A stretch of DNA of 64,000 bases. Origin: Schistocephalus solidus (taxonomy: Eukaryota; Platyhelminthes; Cestoda; Diphyllobothriidea; Diphyllobothriidae). Where the stretch lies: contig WEDG01003360.1 of the NCBI GenBank assembly GCA_017591395.1, forward strand, positions 20,466 through 84,465, read 5' to 3'. Made by a program: the position numbers and the translations under genes. Below the pieces are notes generated by a model, which was not told the origin of the DNA, searched no databases, and worked only from the letters and a program-made list of their open reading frames with translations. Shown here one piece after another: positions 49,301 to 61,985 of the stretch; position 1 is the stretch's first letter; each line of letters starts with the position of its first letter.

Positions 49301-52300
49301 TTGTAGGGTTTGATATACACATAGACGAGAATCTAAATTTATGGGTAGTCACTTGAAAACAATGAAGATAATGAAGTATTCGCCGGTGTTTCAAGGACGA
49401 GCTGAAATTAACTGTAATCCAATACCAGAAATGCCTGAAAATAAATTTTACAAAAAATGGTATGTTCACGAATTCAACTGATAATCCTACTTACATTTCT
49501 TAGTCCCAGTTACAGTGATTTTTCACGTTTTCGGAATTTACCGTTTTTTTTAAAAAAGTTGGTATTTCTAAAGAAAGTAATATTACTTTTAATATTTCCT
49601 GTGAATTTTAAATTCGCTTAAGATTGTTCATTATTATTTCAAGGTTTTGGTACATGCGTTGGTGCCAGTTTGCGAGTATCAAACTTTCGTAAATTTCGGC
49701 ACATTTGATGAGATAGGTCATGTACTGGCTGCCCCAGGTTGGCCTGCTATTATAATCTAACCAAACTCGATTTCATAATGGGAACAAAGGAATAAAGACT
49801 TGGAAGAGCTATTTCGAATAAAACTAAGGAGCTGCACCCCGCATTCTCCACATGCCTATCATCGCTAGGTAAGCGGGTGGGAGCGAAAAAGAAGTGTAAG
49901 CATCAGAAGATCCATGCTGACTGCAGCGGTTAGTCGAGACCCCATTCCAGGATCCAGCGTTTCCACATCCAGTATCAACTTGAATTTTAATTTACTAGGC
50001 TCAACGGGTAGGCTTCCTCGTTCCCAGTTTTTAAGACGGCGTCCTATTGGCGTAGGCATTGTTGCTAATACTGTCCTATTCGCTCGCGACTTAAACAGCA
50101 CAAGCCCCAAACGCTTTGGAAGACAAATTAATTAATTTGAAAATTTGGCAGAAAAAATAGCGGGTGACCTTCATCACGGACATATAATGCAGCTACCAAG
50201 GTGCAGCAAGTCAACAGTGAAGCACGCACGTGCCGCATTAGCTAAGAAAAGATCAGAGCGATGAAACTCGTGAAGCTGAATTTTTTGCAGTAGAAAAGTG
50301 GGAGGGAAGGATGCAACTCCGACCGGTGCGGTCAAGCTTACCGACGGGTCGATGATTGAAAATGCCTCTGCGGACGGCGAATCAGGGGCAAAATCAAAGA
50401 GAAGACGCGCGAGTGTTTCCGCGAGGACCCGCGTGTTGCGAGCGAGAATCTCCGGTTTTACTGGCCCCCAATAGCCCCGAGAAGGAGCTGCGCGGCCGGA
50501 GAGAGGTCCGCCATCCAGGACAGACTGGCGGTACTTATAGATACTGGGTGTAGGCCAGGCGGAGAACGTTGCCGTAGGCAAACGGTAGAGTGAGAAGCGT
50601 TCGTGTTCCCAGGCCAGGTCATATTGATTTACGTTTATCTTCTTGTGGACGACTTCAATTTGAGTCTCGTTGTCAAGAGGTCGCTGGGAGGGAGAAAACG
50701 GAATCAGGTGTCGACAGAATAAGTGGAAATAATTAGGAAAACGGGCTATGTTAATTTAAAATTTGTTGTGGCGAGTTTGGACGCTAATGGTTGAAGTTGA
50801 ACCCAATCCGCACGCCCAAACTGGCGATGTTCGCAGAAGATAGTACCTTTAGGTAGGAATCAGAAAGTGGATGTAGTTTAGCGGCGAGTTCAAGGGTTGA
50901 AACAAGCTTTTGGCTGAAGCTCCCATCTCGTGGCATCCTGGAAACATGGAGGCGTAGATGATCATCAAAATTTGCTCCCAGGCCCTCCAAACAAATAACT
51001 TGAACGACCGAATCTAGTATCGCTAAAAAAGTAAGGAGAGTGACCTTAGATAACGATAAAGAAATGAAGTTAAGTCAAAGAATGTCAAGTAGCAGCCAGA
51101 AAGAAATGGTCAGTAAAGCAAACATGGAAGAAAGAATGGGTTAAGTCTTCAAGCCGGAGTCCAGGTGGTTTTAAACCAGAGGAACTGGTGAAAAAGCTGA
51201 GCCACAAGGACGTGCCCTAGGGCTCCGAAAGAAAAATTAACGATCACAAAAGTCAGGATCGGGCGTTAACTCACCGAGGCCAGCCGTATCCTCTAAGTTC
51301 ATTTCAAGCCAACGCCTCGAGCCGAGGAAGTTAAACTTTCCTCCGCTAGTTAGCAGGAAGATTATATTATACCTAAAAAATACAGGGCAGTAAATTAATA
51401 AGAAGAAACGACACGCAACTTAATCGGCGGCCTTAAACCAGATAACCACTGTAGGCACGTGAAACATACACTTAGTGATTTTCCTTTTCAATTAAAATAT
51501 TGTCAATTTGGCCTAGGCAACATGCCACATGGTGGAAGGTGCATACTGAAAATTATGTAGGAAGGTGCGCATTCAAACAGTTGCTATTTTTTCCAGAAAG
51601 GGCTACGCGAAACCGAGTTAAATTACAAAGGTGTCAGAACTATTCATCCTACCAGGTACTATATCAAAAAGGAAACCTAGTGGCTTCCTAAAATTGTAAT
51701 TATGGAAATTGCAAGTTCACTTACTTTGGAGAATTTTTGGCGTCGGTAAGTTGGCCAATGATGCGCGCCACTTCAAGGAGAACTGCAACACCACCAGCAT
51801 TCGCATCAGCACCGTAAGCTAACGCCTAAATAAAAAACAGTCTTTCCTCAAAGGCGAATTGGAGCCCTCACAGCGTCAGTTGGTAATATCTCAAGCAGTT
51901 ATGAGTTTTAACGAACACTCGCAAGAGGTTAACATGAAGCTGAAAATATATATAACCCTCCTATCAACGAGAAAGATGAATGTCGATCATGAATTATGCG
52001 GAAATATGTATCTGCTACAGTCGTCATGGAAAGGAAGGAATGTGAAGCAAATTAAGGACATCGAACACTGGGCAAGAGTTCTTTGAGTATCATCTGTAGT
52101 ACGCTAGTGGGACATGAGACTTGAATTTAGCGTAGCGGCGCCGAACTCATGGGGGTACGAATAAGGGCGTGTCAAAACCGCCTCAGTCATACTTCACAGA
52201 GATTTTGAGATATCCTGCCGGCAGTGCGCTGAGTGTGGATTGTCGTATTTGAGAAGAAGATAGTGCACTTCAGTCAGTAGATCTCAGACCACGGTTTTTG

Positions 52301-55300
52301 ATAGCATAGAGGAGACTTAAAAGATAAAATAATCGGCTGCCCCCGTCCTACAGCTACCCAAAATAAGTGAACGCTACCCGCGGTGGGAAGTCCATGTGTA
52401 GCGCTTTCGCGTCAGCAGCGTTTATTTTCGAGCGAATTTCCGGGTTCAAGGACGGTGCGGTAAATGGAAATTGTATTTAGACAAAAGAGTTCCGGAAAAT
52501 GCCAAAGTCACTGACACACATAAACCCCCGAAATACGGGACATTGTCTAAATTAAAAGCTCTCAGTTGCGAGTGAAATGGCATGAACTGCCTCCAAACGA
52601 GTGACGAGGACCGGCAAGAGAGCGGCGTGATAGAAAAATACTCAAGGGAAAGAAATATTTTGCCACGCTTAGGCGTGTTTGAGGGATGTAAAATCAGCTT
52701 CCGCCACCTTGTAGGAAAGACTTATCAATCGAGTCTAAATTTCCAACGAAATAAGGAAGCAATGCAATTCTAAGGACGGTATCACAGAAGTCGATGTGAC
52801 TCAACTGACACGGTGTGGTGACCGCTCTCCCATTAAGAGCAAGCTATGCATTGCCTCCACGGCAACCAACCAATGACCAGCCAGCTTACGTGCTACTGAA
52901 GAAACACTTGACTAACATCTCTGCCGATTCCGCCAACGGGCCAAAATCAGCTACCGACCAGCACGACAATTAAACCTATTTGTGAGAGTCCCTCGTCGTG
53001 ATCTAGTGTACGTTGCCGGGGGCTGGAATGGCGGAATGAGACAGGCAACCCTACAAACAATCACCTTATTGGTTAATTACGGCTTGGTTGCCAATGTGAC
53101 AATGGTGAATGGTGAAACTTACTGACCAGAAACGGGTAGGTGTCAATACGTGCTTGATGTCTCGCCACGAACATCTGTTGGTCTGTTAATCTAACGATAG
53201 TCGTATAGCCTGCTAGTGAGTGCGCTCAAAGTTTCGTACATGGTTTAATGATAGCAGAATGATGCATGAAGCTGAAAATGACAATGCATACAGAGTAAAT
53301 CGTATTCTAATAAGTCAAACCCGAATATTTACTTTTCACCAAAGCATGAAATGTGTTGTGCTAGACGCATTGGTGCCACAAAATTGCGACTTACAAACAC
53401 AACCGAGGTTCTGTACACGGAAATCCGGTCTCGAAGTAAAAACCCGTCGTAAATGAAGGCAATATCAAATGATCCTTATTTCGCACTCCGAGAGAGTTGA
53501 AAGTATTCTCTAACTAACCTAGTGGCGCTGAAATGACCGAATCGGCACAAGGACCTTAAAGTTGTCTCTCTAGGTGACTTGTGCTATATTCCACACGGAT
53601 ATCGACACTCGTACCGTTTTTTTAGGGTGAGAGAGCAGACCTAAAGATACGTGACCAGTCCTGATGACTGGGTCTAGGTCGTCGAGCATACTCATCGTGA
53701 GTCTTTATGGCGGATGACAGGCTTGGACGCTATGCCAGCAAGTCATCGCTAGAGCTAGACCCGCTATTGTTTCACCGTGCGAGTTCTGATCCAGAACAAC
53801 CTTTCCCAATTGTCCGAGATTTGGTTTGGCATTCAACAAGGGTTCATTATGTCACCCAATCGGTTTAACCATGTCATTAAATGGATGCTCCACGGGGCAT
53901 TTAGTCGTAGAATTTTCTCCCCAAAAACCGGTTGACTGGCCCAGACTACATAGATCATATCCCGTTATGATGAGATGTATTTATGGCTAGAGGGGGGCAC
54001 TCCTATGAATTATTGATCGGCAACTTGATGAAGTAGTTCCGAATGTCCTGGAGTGCAGTAGCCGTCAAAGGATAGGGATGAAATCGTCTCCTTAGTTGAT
54101 CCTTGTCACACGGTTTTATAAAAACTCGTACAGTTAAGGGTGCCGTCACCATACTTCCGTTATGACATGCATGCACGTGTGTCAGGCTTCCGCTAGGTAA
54201 GTCCTCCGACGCGACTGCGAATAATAGGTTGTGGTCGTGAAAACGAGCGACAAATGAGTGTTTGGCGAAAGTTGTATTGGAACCATTCTTTATGCAAATT
54301 ACACCAACTCAGACAAGCGATAAGCTGAACCTGCCTTAAAAACATATTCAATACATTCCAAGTCATCTATAATAAACAATTCCGTGTTTCTGGCCTTAAG
54401 TTGATGCGGCTAGCCATTTGGAGGGGCCGAATAGGCCGACTTCAAACCTGTTTTAGTGCAGTTCGGCAGGAAATGGAAGTGATCCCTGAAACTTCAGTAT
54501 TCAGCCTACATAGAGGAAGAGAGCAGGGCGAGCTCTCCAGATATGTTTCAACAGATCATCACACGCGAAAATACTATCTGCAAATTTATTAATACATTTA
54601 ATTTATCCTTAACAGTGGGCAGTAGTTCTCAATGTTCTTGCTAGCTAACGCGAATTATGATATCCTTGTCAATATGCTGCAATTCTCATCCAGGACATGA
54701 CATCGTGGAGGTTTCTTTTCGCTGCCTTCCCGAAAGTTTCCAGTCGATACGACCGAAATTTATAAGTACCTCAAAAGCAACCCCAATACCAAACTGAAAG
54801 GATAAAGCTGATGGTATCACCTGAACCGATAACATATGCAAGTCTTCTGTTACTTTCAAGGATGTCGATGGGATGAAATGTGATATTGTCATCACTACGA
54901 AGGTTTGCGATTTAACAAGATTTGTTTAATCAGCCATTCCTTACACTCTCCAATACTCGGTGTAGAAAACCAATAAATGCAATCGCCTCAGCGTCGAAGG
55001 GTCGGCAAAGAAAGAAAATCACAAGGATATCGTACGCTAATATAGGTCATCATATTTTCGAACCTGAGCATTACTATCGTAAATCTAGAGCGACTTCATA
55101 GATGAAAGCAATTTAGTCAGCTCAGAATCTGACTTAAGGGACCCAGGGCAATTTTAGATAATCCGCTAATATATAGTATATAGTGTAAAGACTTATGGAT
55201 GACTGCAAGGCAAGCAAAGTATGCCAGGTCTTCTATGAGTAGTTGCATTTTGGAAAATAAAGTACAAAAAGCTTCAGAAGGGCGTTGCTCGCATCCTGCA

Positions 55301-56389
55301 GTTGCTTGCTCGGAAACCAGCGAACTATCTGGAGGGCACGATTTTTCGTTGCGAGTGTAATTCAGCTTACACAACAGAAAACGGCCTTTAAAGTAACTGC
55401 TACGATAGAACCCGAGCACATTTTGAAACAGGAAGCACCCGTCAATACGATGTCGAGAGTTTTAGGGGGTTTTCAGCCGATATTAAAAATCACAAGTATG
55501 CTAGTTTTACCACAATTGCATCTTTGCAAAAAACAGACATTAAAATAAACAAGGGTCGTTGATAATGCCCCAAAGTTGTTTAGAAATTGAAGCTTTCAAA
55601 ACTTACGGGAATCACGCCACCAGCATCATAGTAGGCAGTCACAAGCACGGTGGGTTTCTTGATGTCAAATGAGTTAGAAAGTATCTTTCCTTCGATGCTA
55701 ACGAGTTCTGCATTCTTCAGAGGAACTGAGGGAGGGGTATTGATGTACACTCGATACCCGGTCGAAAAAATGGCGTCCCAAATACCTAATTTTGTAACTA
55801 AGGCCCACTACAACGAACCTGATCCCGCACTCTGATCCAAATCGTGGGACATATTTTGGAGGTCGTCGTATATGCTTTTAGAATACTCGTTCTCGATTGC
55901 GAAATAAACAGGGATCTGGAAACTCCTCCGATTTCAGTTCTGTTTCTAAATAGTGCCAGTGCTTGAGAAAGTTAGCATGGAGAAACGGGAGGATATACCG
56001 AACGTAGTTCATCCGTCCAGTTATCCGAGGGTAGAAGAACAATAATGCCCCCAGCATTATTAAATATCGCGTTTTTTATTCCTTCGACGGTTATCTCCGC
56101 AAGTTTAACGATAGGACAACGTCTTGCATAGGTTCTGGTAGAAACAATCTGAATGTCACACGACAGTGCTGCAGTCCGACTTCCTATGAGAATAAGTCCG
56201 AATTAAACGCGTACCAGTGATAGAGCCTTGGATATCGTACTGTGCCAACCGATACGCGGTGAAATCTTGCGCCGCCCGAGTGGGGTCGATGGGCGATAAA
56301 AATATTAACAATGACAGCAGAAAACACATATAATATGGTATTGCATTATAGATGCCAGACAAAACAGGACAATCCTCCACGAGCCACAT
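46359..56389 (-). CDS. NCLN: NCLN: nicalin-like ER membrane protein, ten supported exons
   Basis: Nicalin is a catalytically dead M28-peptidase-like ER membrane protein that partners NOMO and TMEM147. Exons from 5' to 3': 56389-56215, 56183-55999, 55915-55819, 55785-55607, 51825-51725, 51372-51275, 51022-50847, 50683-50342, 47478-47108, 46437-46359. All introns are GT-AG and phases fit, giving 601 open codons (human protein 563). The chosen ATG is the first after an in-frame TAA. The N-terminus has a hydrophobic anchor ([13 protein letters not shown]) and then [14 protein letters not shown]. Family blocks follow: [90 protein letters not shown]-terminal membrane span is [19 protein letters not shown]. 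Exon 9 carries an Ala/Ser/Gly/Thr-rich insertion of about 35 residues. The last few residues after 46359 are not securely placed. Confidence 0.92.
46971..46986 (+). repeat. poly-G tract of 16
   Basis: Uninterrupted G run in NCLN intron 9 (poly-C on the sense strand of that gene). Similar tracts are at 31787-31799 (G) and 32132-32142 (C) around the Penelope-like fragment. Confidence 0.9.
47950..48910 (+). pseudogene. Penelope-like element fragment: N-terminal part and RT core
   Basis: Readable blocks on the + strand: [17 protein letters not shown] (48025-48075), [13 protein letters not shown] (48275-48315), [20 protein letters not shown] (48525-48585), [15 protein letters not shown] (RT motif with the first Asp, around 48715-48765) and [18 protein letters not shown]. 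Stops and shifts separate them and the YVDD part is missing. It lies antisense in intron 8 of NCLN and is a different copy region from the fragment at 31265-32130. Confidence 0.75.
53700..54000 (+). pseudogene. non-LTR RT fragment in NCLN intron 4
   Basis: The reading [20 protein letters not shown] then [16 protein letters not shown] matches the RT motif around VRQGCxLSPxLFN, and 53930-53965 reads [12 protein letters not shown] where an active enzyme has DYADDI. This is a different family from copies A-C. It is heavily decayed with stops. Confidence 0.55.
55786..55818 (-). other. NCLN: 33-nt intron 3 of NCLN
   Basis: Donor GTTCGT and acceptor ATTAG are 33 nt apart. Without splicing the exon contains an in-frame TAG. 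With it, LDQSAGS joins [13 protein letters not shown] with the length expected from the family alignment. The donor is weak (GTTCGT). A 45-nt alternative starting at GTGCGG also keeps the frame. Confidence 0.7.
56184..56214 (-). other. NCLN: 31-nt intron 1 of NCLN
   Basis: The exon ending in codon SIT plus G is followed by GTACGC and, 31 nt on, by CATAG. Removing it joins YDIQGSITG to [10 protein letters not shown] in phase 1, exactly where the family reads through. Without splicing the frame closes at 56156. Introns of about 30-40 nt near gene 5' ends are known in flatworms. Confidence 0.8.
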
Positions 56390-56589
56390 GACGAAAGCCG
56401 CGAACACCTTGAACTGATTATCGCGCCAAATCCTTCCTTGCACCAGTTAGCCTTTTTCCCTACACAAGTCATAAAAAGGTATTATGCAATCTACAACAGT
56501 TACTTTTTCCCTAGTGCAAAATAGCTAAATGGGGTTCAACCGCAATAAGGTATTAGTATGTACTTAACAGAAACCTCTTAAAGAGGTCT

Positions 56590-57222
56590 TCACGCAGAAA
56601 TGCTGTCAAAAATGATTCGTCAGGCTATGAATCAAGAATTATTCAACAGGCTGAAAAAAACCTAACATTTTATTCAATTATATCAATAGTTGATTAAAAA
56701 CAAGGACAAATCGCAGTACTTATGGATGATAATGGTGTTAAAATCGTTGAAAGTTGCGAGAAAGCCGAGCATTTTGATCGGTTCTTTGCCTTGGTATTCA
56801 TTAAAGAACTAGAACTTCAGCTTCACCACGACAACAGTCGTGTTATAGACGCCGGTCGAGTGCTTTAATGTATCATCTTCCCGGAACCTCTCGTGGAACG
56901 AGAACTGTAAAATCTCAAAGAACCCAAGTCATCTGGTCCGGACGATTTACCGGCAAAGGGAGCTCAAAGGCTTCGCCTATATTTCCCTTAATAAAACTGA
57001 AACTGAACTGAAAGTTCTTGAAAGAACTGGTCGGCGAAATCTCCAAACCACTAGCGCATATATTCAATTCGTCCTTTAAATCGGGGAAACTGACATAAAA
57101 ATGGGAGGCAGCAAATATATACCCCATATACAAGAGTGGGAATCGATCTAATGTCAACAATTATCGGCCTGTCAGCCTTACCTCCATTTGCTGTAAAATA
57201 ATGGAATCGATCATTAAGAAGG
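56590..57222 (+). pseudogene. CR1/Jockey-like RT fragment
   Basis: On the + strand: DDNGVKIVESCEKAEHFDRF (56725-56785), then KSSGPDDLPAKGAQ near 56930, LVGEISKPLAHIFNSSFKSG (57027-57090) and NNYRPVSLTSICCKIMESII (57155-57215). This is the start of the RT domain up to motif 2. It stops at about 57222, where the sequence switches to the C-terminal coding region of the RTE-like family (EANRIAAAKAKR). It lies just upstream of NCLN, on the opposite strand. Confidence 0.7.
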
Positions 57223-57480
57223 CGACTACGAAGCGAACCGGATCGCCGCTGCAAAGGCCAAAAGGGTGGCTGGCAAGGCACAAGCACACCGGATCAACAC
57301 GGCCAATGTCCAAGCCTTGCCAGCGTGCCCAGGCGGCCGAACGGAACAACATCGACAGAATGCTCAACGCCCACCCTCCCCCATCGCGGGAATGACGCAT
57401 AAGGCACGCAGCTACAATTCCCGCTAAACACCCACCAAAGGGCCGAGACAGCGAACAACAAAAAATTGATCAGCCCGAGG
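57222..57480 (+). pseudogene. RTE-like C-terminal fragment between the RT fragment and the tail of C
   Basis: It opens with EANRIAAAKAKRVAGKAQ and NVQALPACP, i.e. the basic stretch and first finger of the RTE-like family on the + strand, and then diverges. From 57247 it is part of the left arm of the long inverted repeat. Confidence 0.6.
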
Positions 57481-57484
57481 CCGA

Positions 57485-58265
57485 CACGATAGTTCGACCG
57501 TCGATTTCGACGATGTCCACCATATGCTCCTTACCAGGTGGTGCAGGGACGGTGACTTGCGCGTGAATTAGTTTTAAGTGATAGTAGCCTTGCGCTGCAG
57601 CTACCGCACTCTCTCCCTCCCCACCTGAACCCGGTGTCATGACAGAGTCAAGAAAGACCGGAGGCGGGAGAGGCGGCAGGTGGCTGGCGCGGCCTGAGCC
57701 GTCCCTGGGCGAAACCACCACACCTGGCTCGGATCCCACGGAGTGGGGAGTGCCATAAAGGCCACATTAAGAAGGAGCCATTGCAGCCTGACTCTCAGTC
57801 CGCCAGTCAGCCACTCCACACAAAACACACATCAGGCTGACCACGCGGTTAGAGTTATCCCGTCAGTTGGCAACCATCCAAGCCACGGCTTTTAGCGCAC
57901 CGTGATAGTTTCAAGCGCGTCAGATTGTTTATAGTGAGGAACATGCGCTGAGCTGTCGACCTCACTCTCTCCCCCACCCCCACAGTCGAACTACTGTCCG
58001 AGCCGGTCAGTGGTCTGATGCGGAAGTGGGCGCATTCGCTGACGGATTGGCGTACCCGTCTTTGCGCGCCACAGCACGACCTGGCCCCATAACGCACACA
58101 TCAGGATTCACGAATTCAGGGGATATGAAGCAGCCATCGCCATCTGACTCCCAGTCCACTGGTCAGCCACTCGACACACACAGCACATACACTGAGCCGA
58201 CGGCGTGATCTGGTGGAAGCGTTAGATTGGCAGATTTCCCAGCCACGGTTTCTAGGAAACCGTGA
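57485..58265 (-). repeat. 3' dimeric tail of copy C
   Basis: Module 1 starts at the perfect hairpin at 58241-58262 and module 2 at the hairpin near 57890-57910. It is nearly identical to the inverted tail at 62980-63765. Confidence 0.8.
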
Positions 58266-58269
58266 TATA

Positions 58270-59030
58270 CTCTGGTAAAACGGTGATTGTGAGGGTGTTG
58301 TCGATGTATGGTGTAGGTAGTGTGCACTGATTTAGCAGGAGAGGAGGGTGTGCATGGTGTATCGGTGTTGTCGGCATTGTGGTGAATTCCACTGTCATGG
58401 ATGCGCATGTGACCGAAAAGGCCCATTCGATGAGTGAATGAACGAGGACGGTGATGGCATTGGAAGCGGCAATCTCGGCTGTGTGTTGGAGCTCCAGGCA
58501 CTGGTTCACCAGTCTCCGTACGATGGATTCGCAAGTGACCGACCAGGCCGATGCGTGAGGTGAATGTGCGGTGGCAATGAGAACAGTTTAGGAGAGAGTC
58601 CCCATCGATGATGGTGGTAGTGGTGGTGGAGGTGGTTGGGGTGGGGGTAGCACGTGCTGAGCATTGTGATGTGGTCTCGATGATGGTGGGACTAATGGAA
58701 TTGATGCCAGAGGTGAGGGTGGGGGAGTCCGAAGGAGGGTTGGCAGAAGTTGACGTAGAATTTTTAATTGTCACATTCATGGTGCATTGCTTTCGAAGAG
58801 GACCGACTAGGCCAATTCGTGCGCGGAAGGTGCGGTGACAGCGCGGGCATGTTGGAAGGGCCTGGGCATTGGCGATGTTGGTCCGGGGCGCTGGTGAATT
58901 CCGTGCCGATTTTGGTCTTGTCAGCGGCGATCCTGTTGGCTTCGTTGATTGCTGCCCCTATCTTCACTGTTCTCCTCCAAGCCGATCGATCCCGGGCAAG
59001 GTCCTCCCACGACTCCGGGTTGATCTGCAA
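58270..59030 (-). pseudogene. C-terminal region and zinc fingers of copy C
   Basis: The conserved WEDLARDRSAWRRTVKIGA and EANRIAADKTK stretch is followed by a damaged finger 1, a Ser/Thr-rich spacer, finger 2 (CSHCHRTFTSRIGLVGHLR) and finger 3 in which the second Cys is lost (CHHRPRSFTHRMGLFGHMR). Compared with B, the two last fingers are missing and the reading passes straight into the tail. Confidence 0.75.
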
Positions 59031-59049
59031 TTGCTTCAGGGAGGTCTTC

Positions 59050-61140
59050 AGAGTGTCTTTGTAGCATCGTTATATACCGCCTTGTCGACGAGAACCCATG
59101 GTGACATCTCCATAGAAGAGTCGTTTGGGTAGCCTTTCGTCGTCCATCCGCACAAGGTGACCGCTCCAGCGCAGTTGCAGTTGTTTCAACTGAGCGTAAC
59201 TGCTGAGTAAGCCTGTTCGTTCGAAAACTTCCGTGTCCGGTATCCTGTCTTGCCAACTCAGCTTTAGTATTCTGCGGAGACAGCTGAGGTGGAAGTGGTT
59301 GAACTTCCATGCCTGCTTTTAGTAGATCGTCCACGTATCCGCTCCATTCAGAGGCATCGAAAATATGACAGTTTTGTACATCTTGATTTTGGTGCTGAGG
59401 TGGAAACCATGTCGATTCCAGACCACATTTTTCATGCATACGTTCAAACGCTTGGCTGGCTTTGGCGATCCGATGGGCGATCTCATCGTCGACTTTGGTG
59501 CTGCGTGAGAGATTGCTGTCTAGGATAGTGAAGGTATCCACAGATTTAAGTTGGGTGCCATTGACATTGATGTGAGCTGCGGTGTAGAGAGTGTTGGGCG
59601 ACGGTTGAGGCATCACAACCGTTTTCTAAGTGCTGATGCGAAGTCCGAAGTTTTCACAGGTGGCAGCGACGAGGTCCATGCTCCTTTGCATTTCCTCTTC
59701 TGTCGTTGTATTGAGTGCGCAGTCGTCAGTGAATAGAAGTTCGTGGATGGTGGCTGTGGAGACACGCGATCGGAAGTGCATCCGTCGTTGGTTGAGGAGT
59801 CAGCCATCCATCCGGTAGGCGATGCGGATCCCAGGGCATTCGTCACGATAGGCATCCATTCACATGGCAGAGAATATGAGGCTGAAGAGGGTAGGCGCAA
59901 GGACGCAGCCCTGCTTCACTCCATTGGTTACTGCGAATGCTTCAAATACCGTCCCGTTGTCAGCAACGCGTGCCATCATCACATCGTGAAGATGACGTAC
60001 CATATGCGTGAACCGTTCAGGATAACCGAATTTCTGCATGATTTTCCACAGCCCGTCACGATTCACCGTGTGAAAGGCTTTCGTCAGATCCACAAAGGTA
60101 GTGTAGATGTGAGTCCGCATCTCTTGGCACTTCTCTTGCAGCTGGCGAGCAGCGAAGATCATGTCGATTGTTCCTCTGTGTCGTCGGAAGCCGCATTGGC
60201 TTTCCGGGAGCAGTCCTTGCTCCAGGTGAGCGTTCAAGCGGTTGAGGAGAATGCGGGCGAAGATCTTTCCAGCGATGTCCAACAGCGAGATTCCTCGGTG
60301 GTTGTCGCAGAGTTGGTGGTCCCCTTTCTTCTTGTAGAGGTGGACAATGGTGGCGTCTTTGAAATCCTGAGGGACTTGTCCTTGGTGCCACATCTCCTGA
60401 AAGATCACTGTGAGTCGATTCATCAGCTGGGGTCCACCATGCTTGTAAATCTCAGCAGGGATCGTGTCCGAGCCAGGTGCTTTCCCGCTGGAGAGTTGCT
60501 GCATGGTTCTGATGGTTTCTTGGAGAGAGTGTGGGAGATCAAGGTCGGCGTTGATTTCCACTTCAGGCAGGTGATCGATGGCGGCGACGGAGATGGTTGA
60601 CTGCTGGTTGAGAACGCTTTGAAATTGTTCTGCCCTTCACGTCAGGATTTGCGTCTTCTCAATGAGCAGCGTCCTGCCGTCGGCACTGAGAAGAGGGGCG
60701 GTGCCTTTGACGGGAGGTCCGTAGACAGCCTCAGTGGCGGCGAAGAAGTTCTTCCATTCGTTTCAGTCCGCGTACCCTTGGATTTCCTCGGCTTTGCGCT
60801 TCATCCAGGCATCCTGCATCTCCCGTAGCCGTTGCTGTATAAGGCGGCGACTTCGGTAGAAGGCTGTCTTGTTTGCAGCGGAAAGGCGATCGATTTAGTC
60901 TTTGTGTAACTGGTTCTTCTCGACGATCAGAGCGTTGATAGCTGCGTCGTTGTCATTGAACCAGTCTTGGTGCTGACAACGTGCGCGGCTGAGGACATCC
61001 AGGGCAGTGGATTGGATGGTGTTTCTCAGCTGACACCAGCAGTTCTCCAAGGAGATGTACGTGTCGGCGACTGGAAGGTTGGCTAGACGGTTCACCAGTG
61101 TGTTGCTGAAATGTAGATGGTGAACAGGCACATTCAACAA
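59050..61140 (-). pseudogene. reverse transcriptase of copy C, interrupted
   Basis: The central block is open at 60561-59860 ([69 protein letters not shown]). A stop follows at 59860. The polymerase signature downstream reads LLFTDDCAL instead of LLFADDCAL, and AFD has become AFH, while both catalytic Asp positions are kept. The upstream linker (61140-60895) and the thumb (59616-59050) are in other frames. Confidence 0.82.
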
Positions 61141-61159
61141 AACAGTATTCGACTTACCT

Positions 61160-61985
61160 TATGATCGCTTACCTTGGGGCCTTCTACGTGGTTGCAGACG
61201 AAGCCTCATCTTGGAGATGACGAGGTGGTGATCCGTCCATCCATCGGCATCGGGGATCGCCTTTGTTACCAGCACGTCCTGTTTATCTCACCTCCGGACG
61301 AGAACATAGTCCAAGAGGTGCCAGTGTCTCGATCGAGGATGTACCCAGGTCGCTTTTTGCCGCTTTGGGAGGAAGAAGAAGGTGTTGGTCAGAATTAGGC
61401 AGTGTTCAGCGCAGGTTCAAAGGAGAAGAAGACCGTTGTCATTGAAGCCAGCGAGACCATGGGGACACAGCACTCCTCTCCACGAGGCAAGGTCTGTGCC
61501 GACGCGGGCGTTAAAGTCACCGAGGACAATTAACTTGTCCACCTTCGGCAAAGACTCCAAGAGGGATCGTAGATCCTCATAGAATTTGTCCTTCGCCGCA
61601 TCAGAGCTCGTTATTGGGGAGCGTAGGCACTGATGATGGTGGCGAATTTTTCTCCCCAAAGGGGCAGGTGGCGCCTAATGAGGCGATCATTGATATCCTG
61701 CGATAGACAGGGCAGATGATCCACGATGCCGTTCCGAATGGCAAAGGGGACACCAGCGTCGCGTCGCTCTGCCTTTGGTCGGCTGCTCCAGAAGAAGGTG
61801 AAGCCGGCACCCACCTCCTCCAGTTGACCCTGTTCAGAGAATCGTGTCTCACTGACAGCAGCAATTTCAACCTTGTAGCGCGCCAGTTCCCGAGCGACTA
61901 GCGCTGTCCTCCGTTGCGGCCAGTTGCTCCTCCGATTGTCTAAAAGGGAACGAATATTCCAGGCTGCTAGTGTGAGCGGACTCAA
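61160..61985 (-). pseudogene. EEP-family endonuclease of copy C
   Basis: Readable blocks: [33 protein letters not shown] and [15 protein letters not shown]. The frame breaks near 61615 (YAP stop, the same place as in copy B) and near 61417. In the last motif the residue after the catalytic His is His instead of Arg. The reading ends RRRPQGKRS and then TAA directly before the intron-like linker. Confidence 0.8.

Noticed and set aside
55916..55998. Possible exon reading ([17 protein letters not shown]) between NCLN exons 2 and 3
   Set aside because: It needs two frameshifts; an 83-nt intron with a TGCTAAC-like branch site and a TTTCCAG acceptor joins the exons in phase 0 without any.
56156..56443. 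Uninterrupted 96-codon reading through NCLN exon 1 into downstream sequence
   Set aside because: It starts at GTG rather than ATG and its last residues lose similarity exactly after the donor GTACGC; splicing of the 31-nt intron explains the data better.
59743..60600. 285-codon open frame on the + strand
   Set aside because: It is exactly antisense to the RT of copy C; the residues are the complement of conserved RT codons and similar antisense frames appear in copies A and B.
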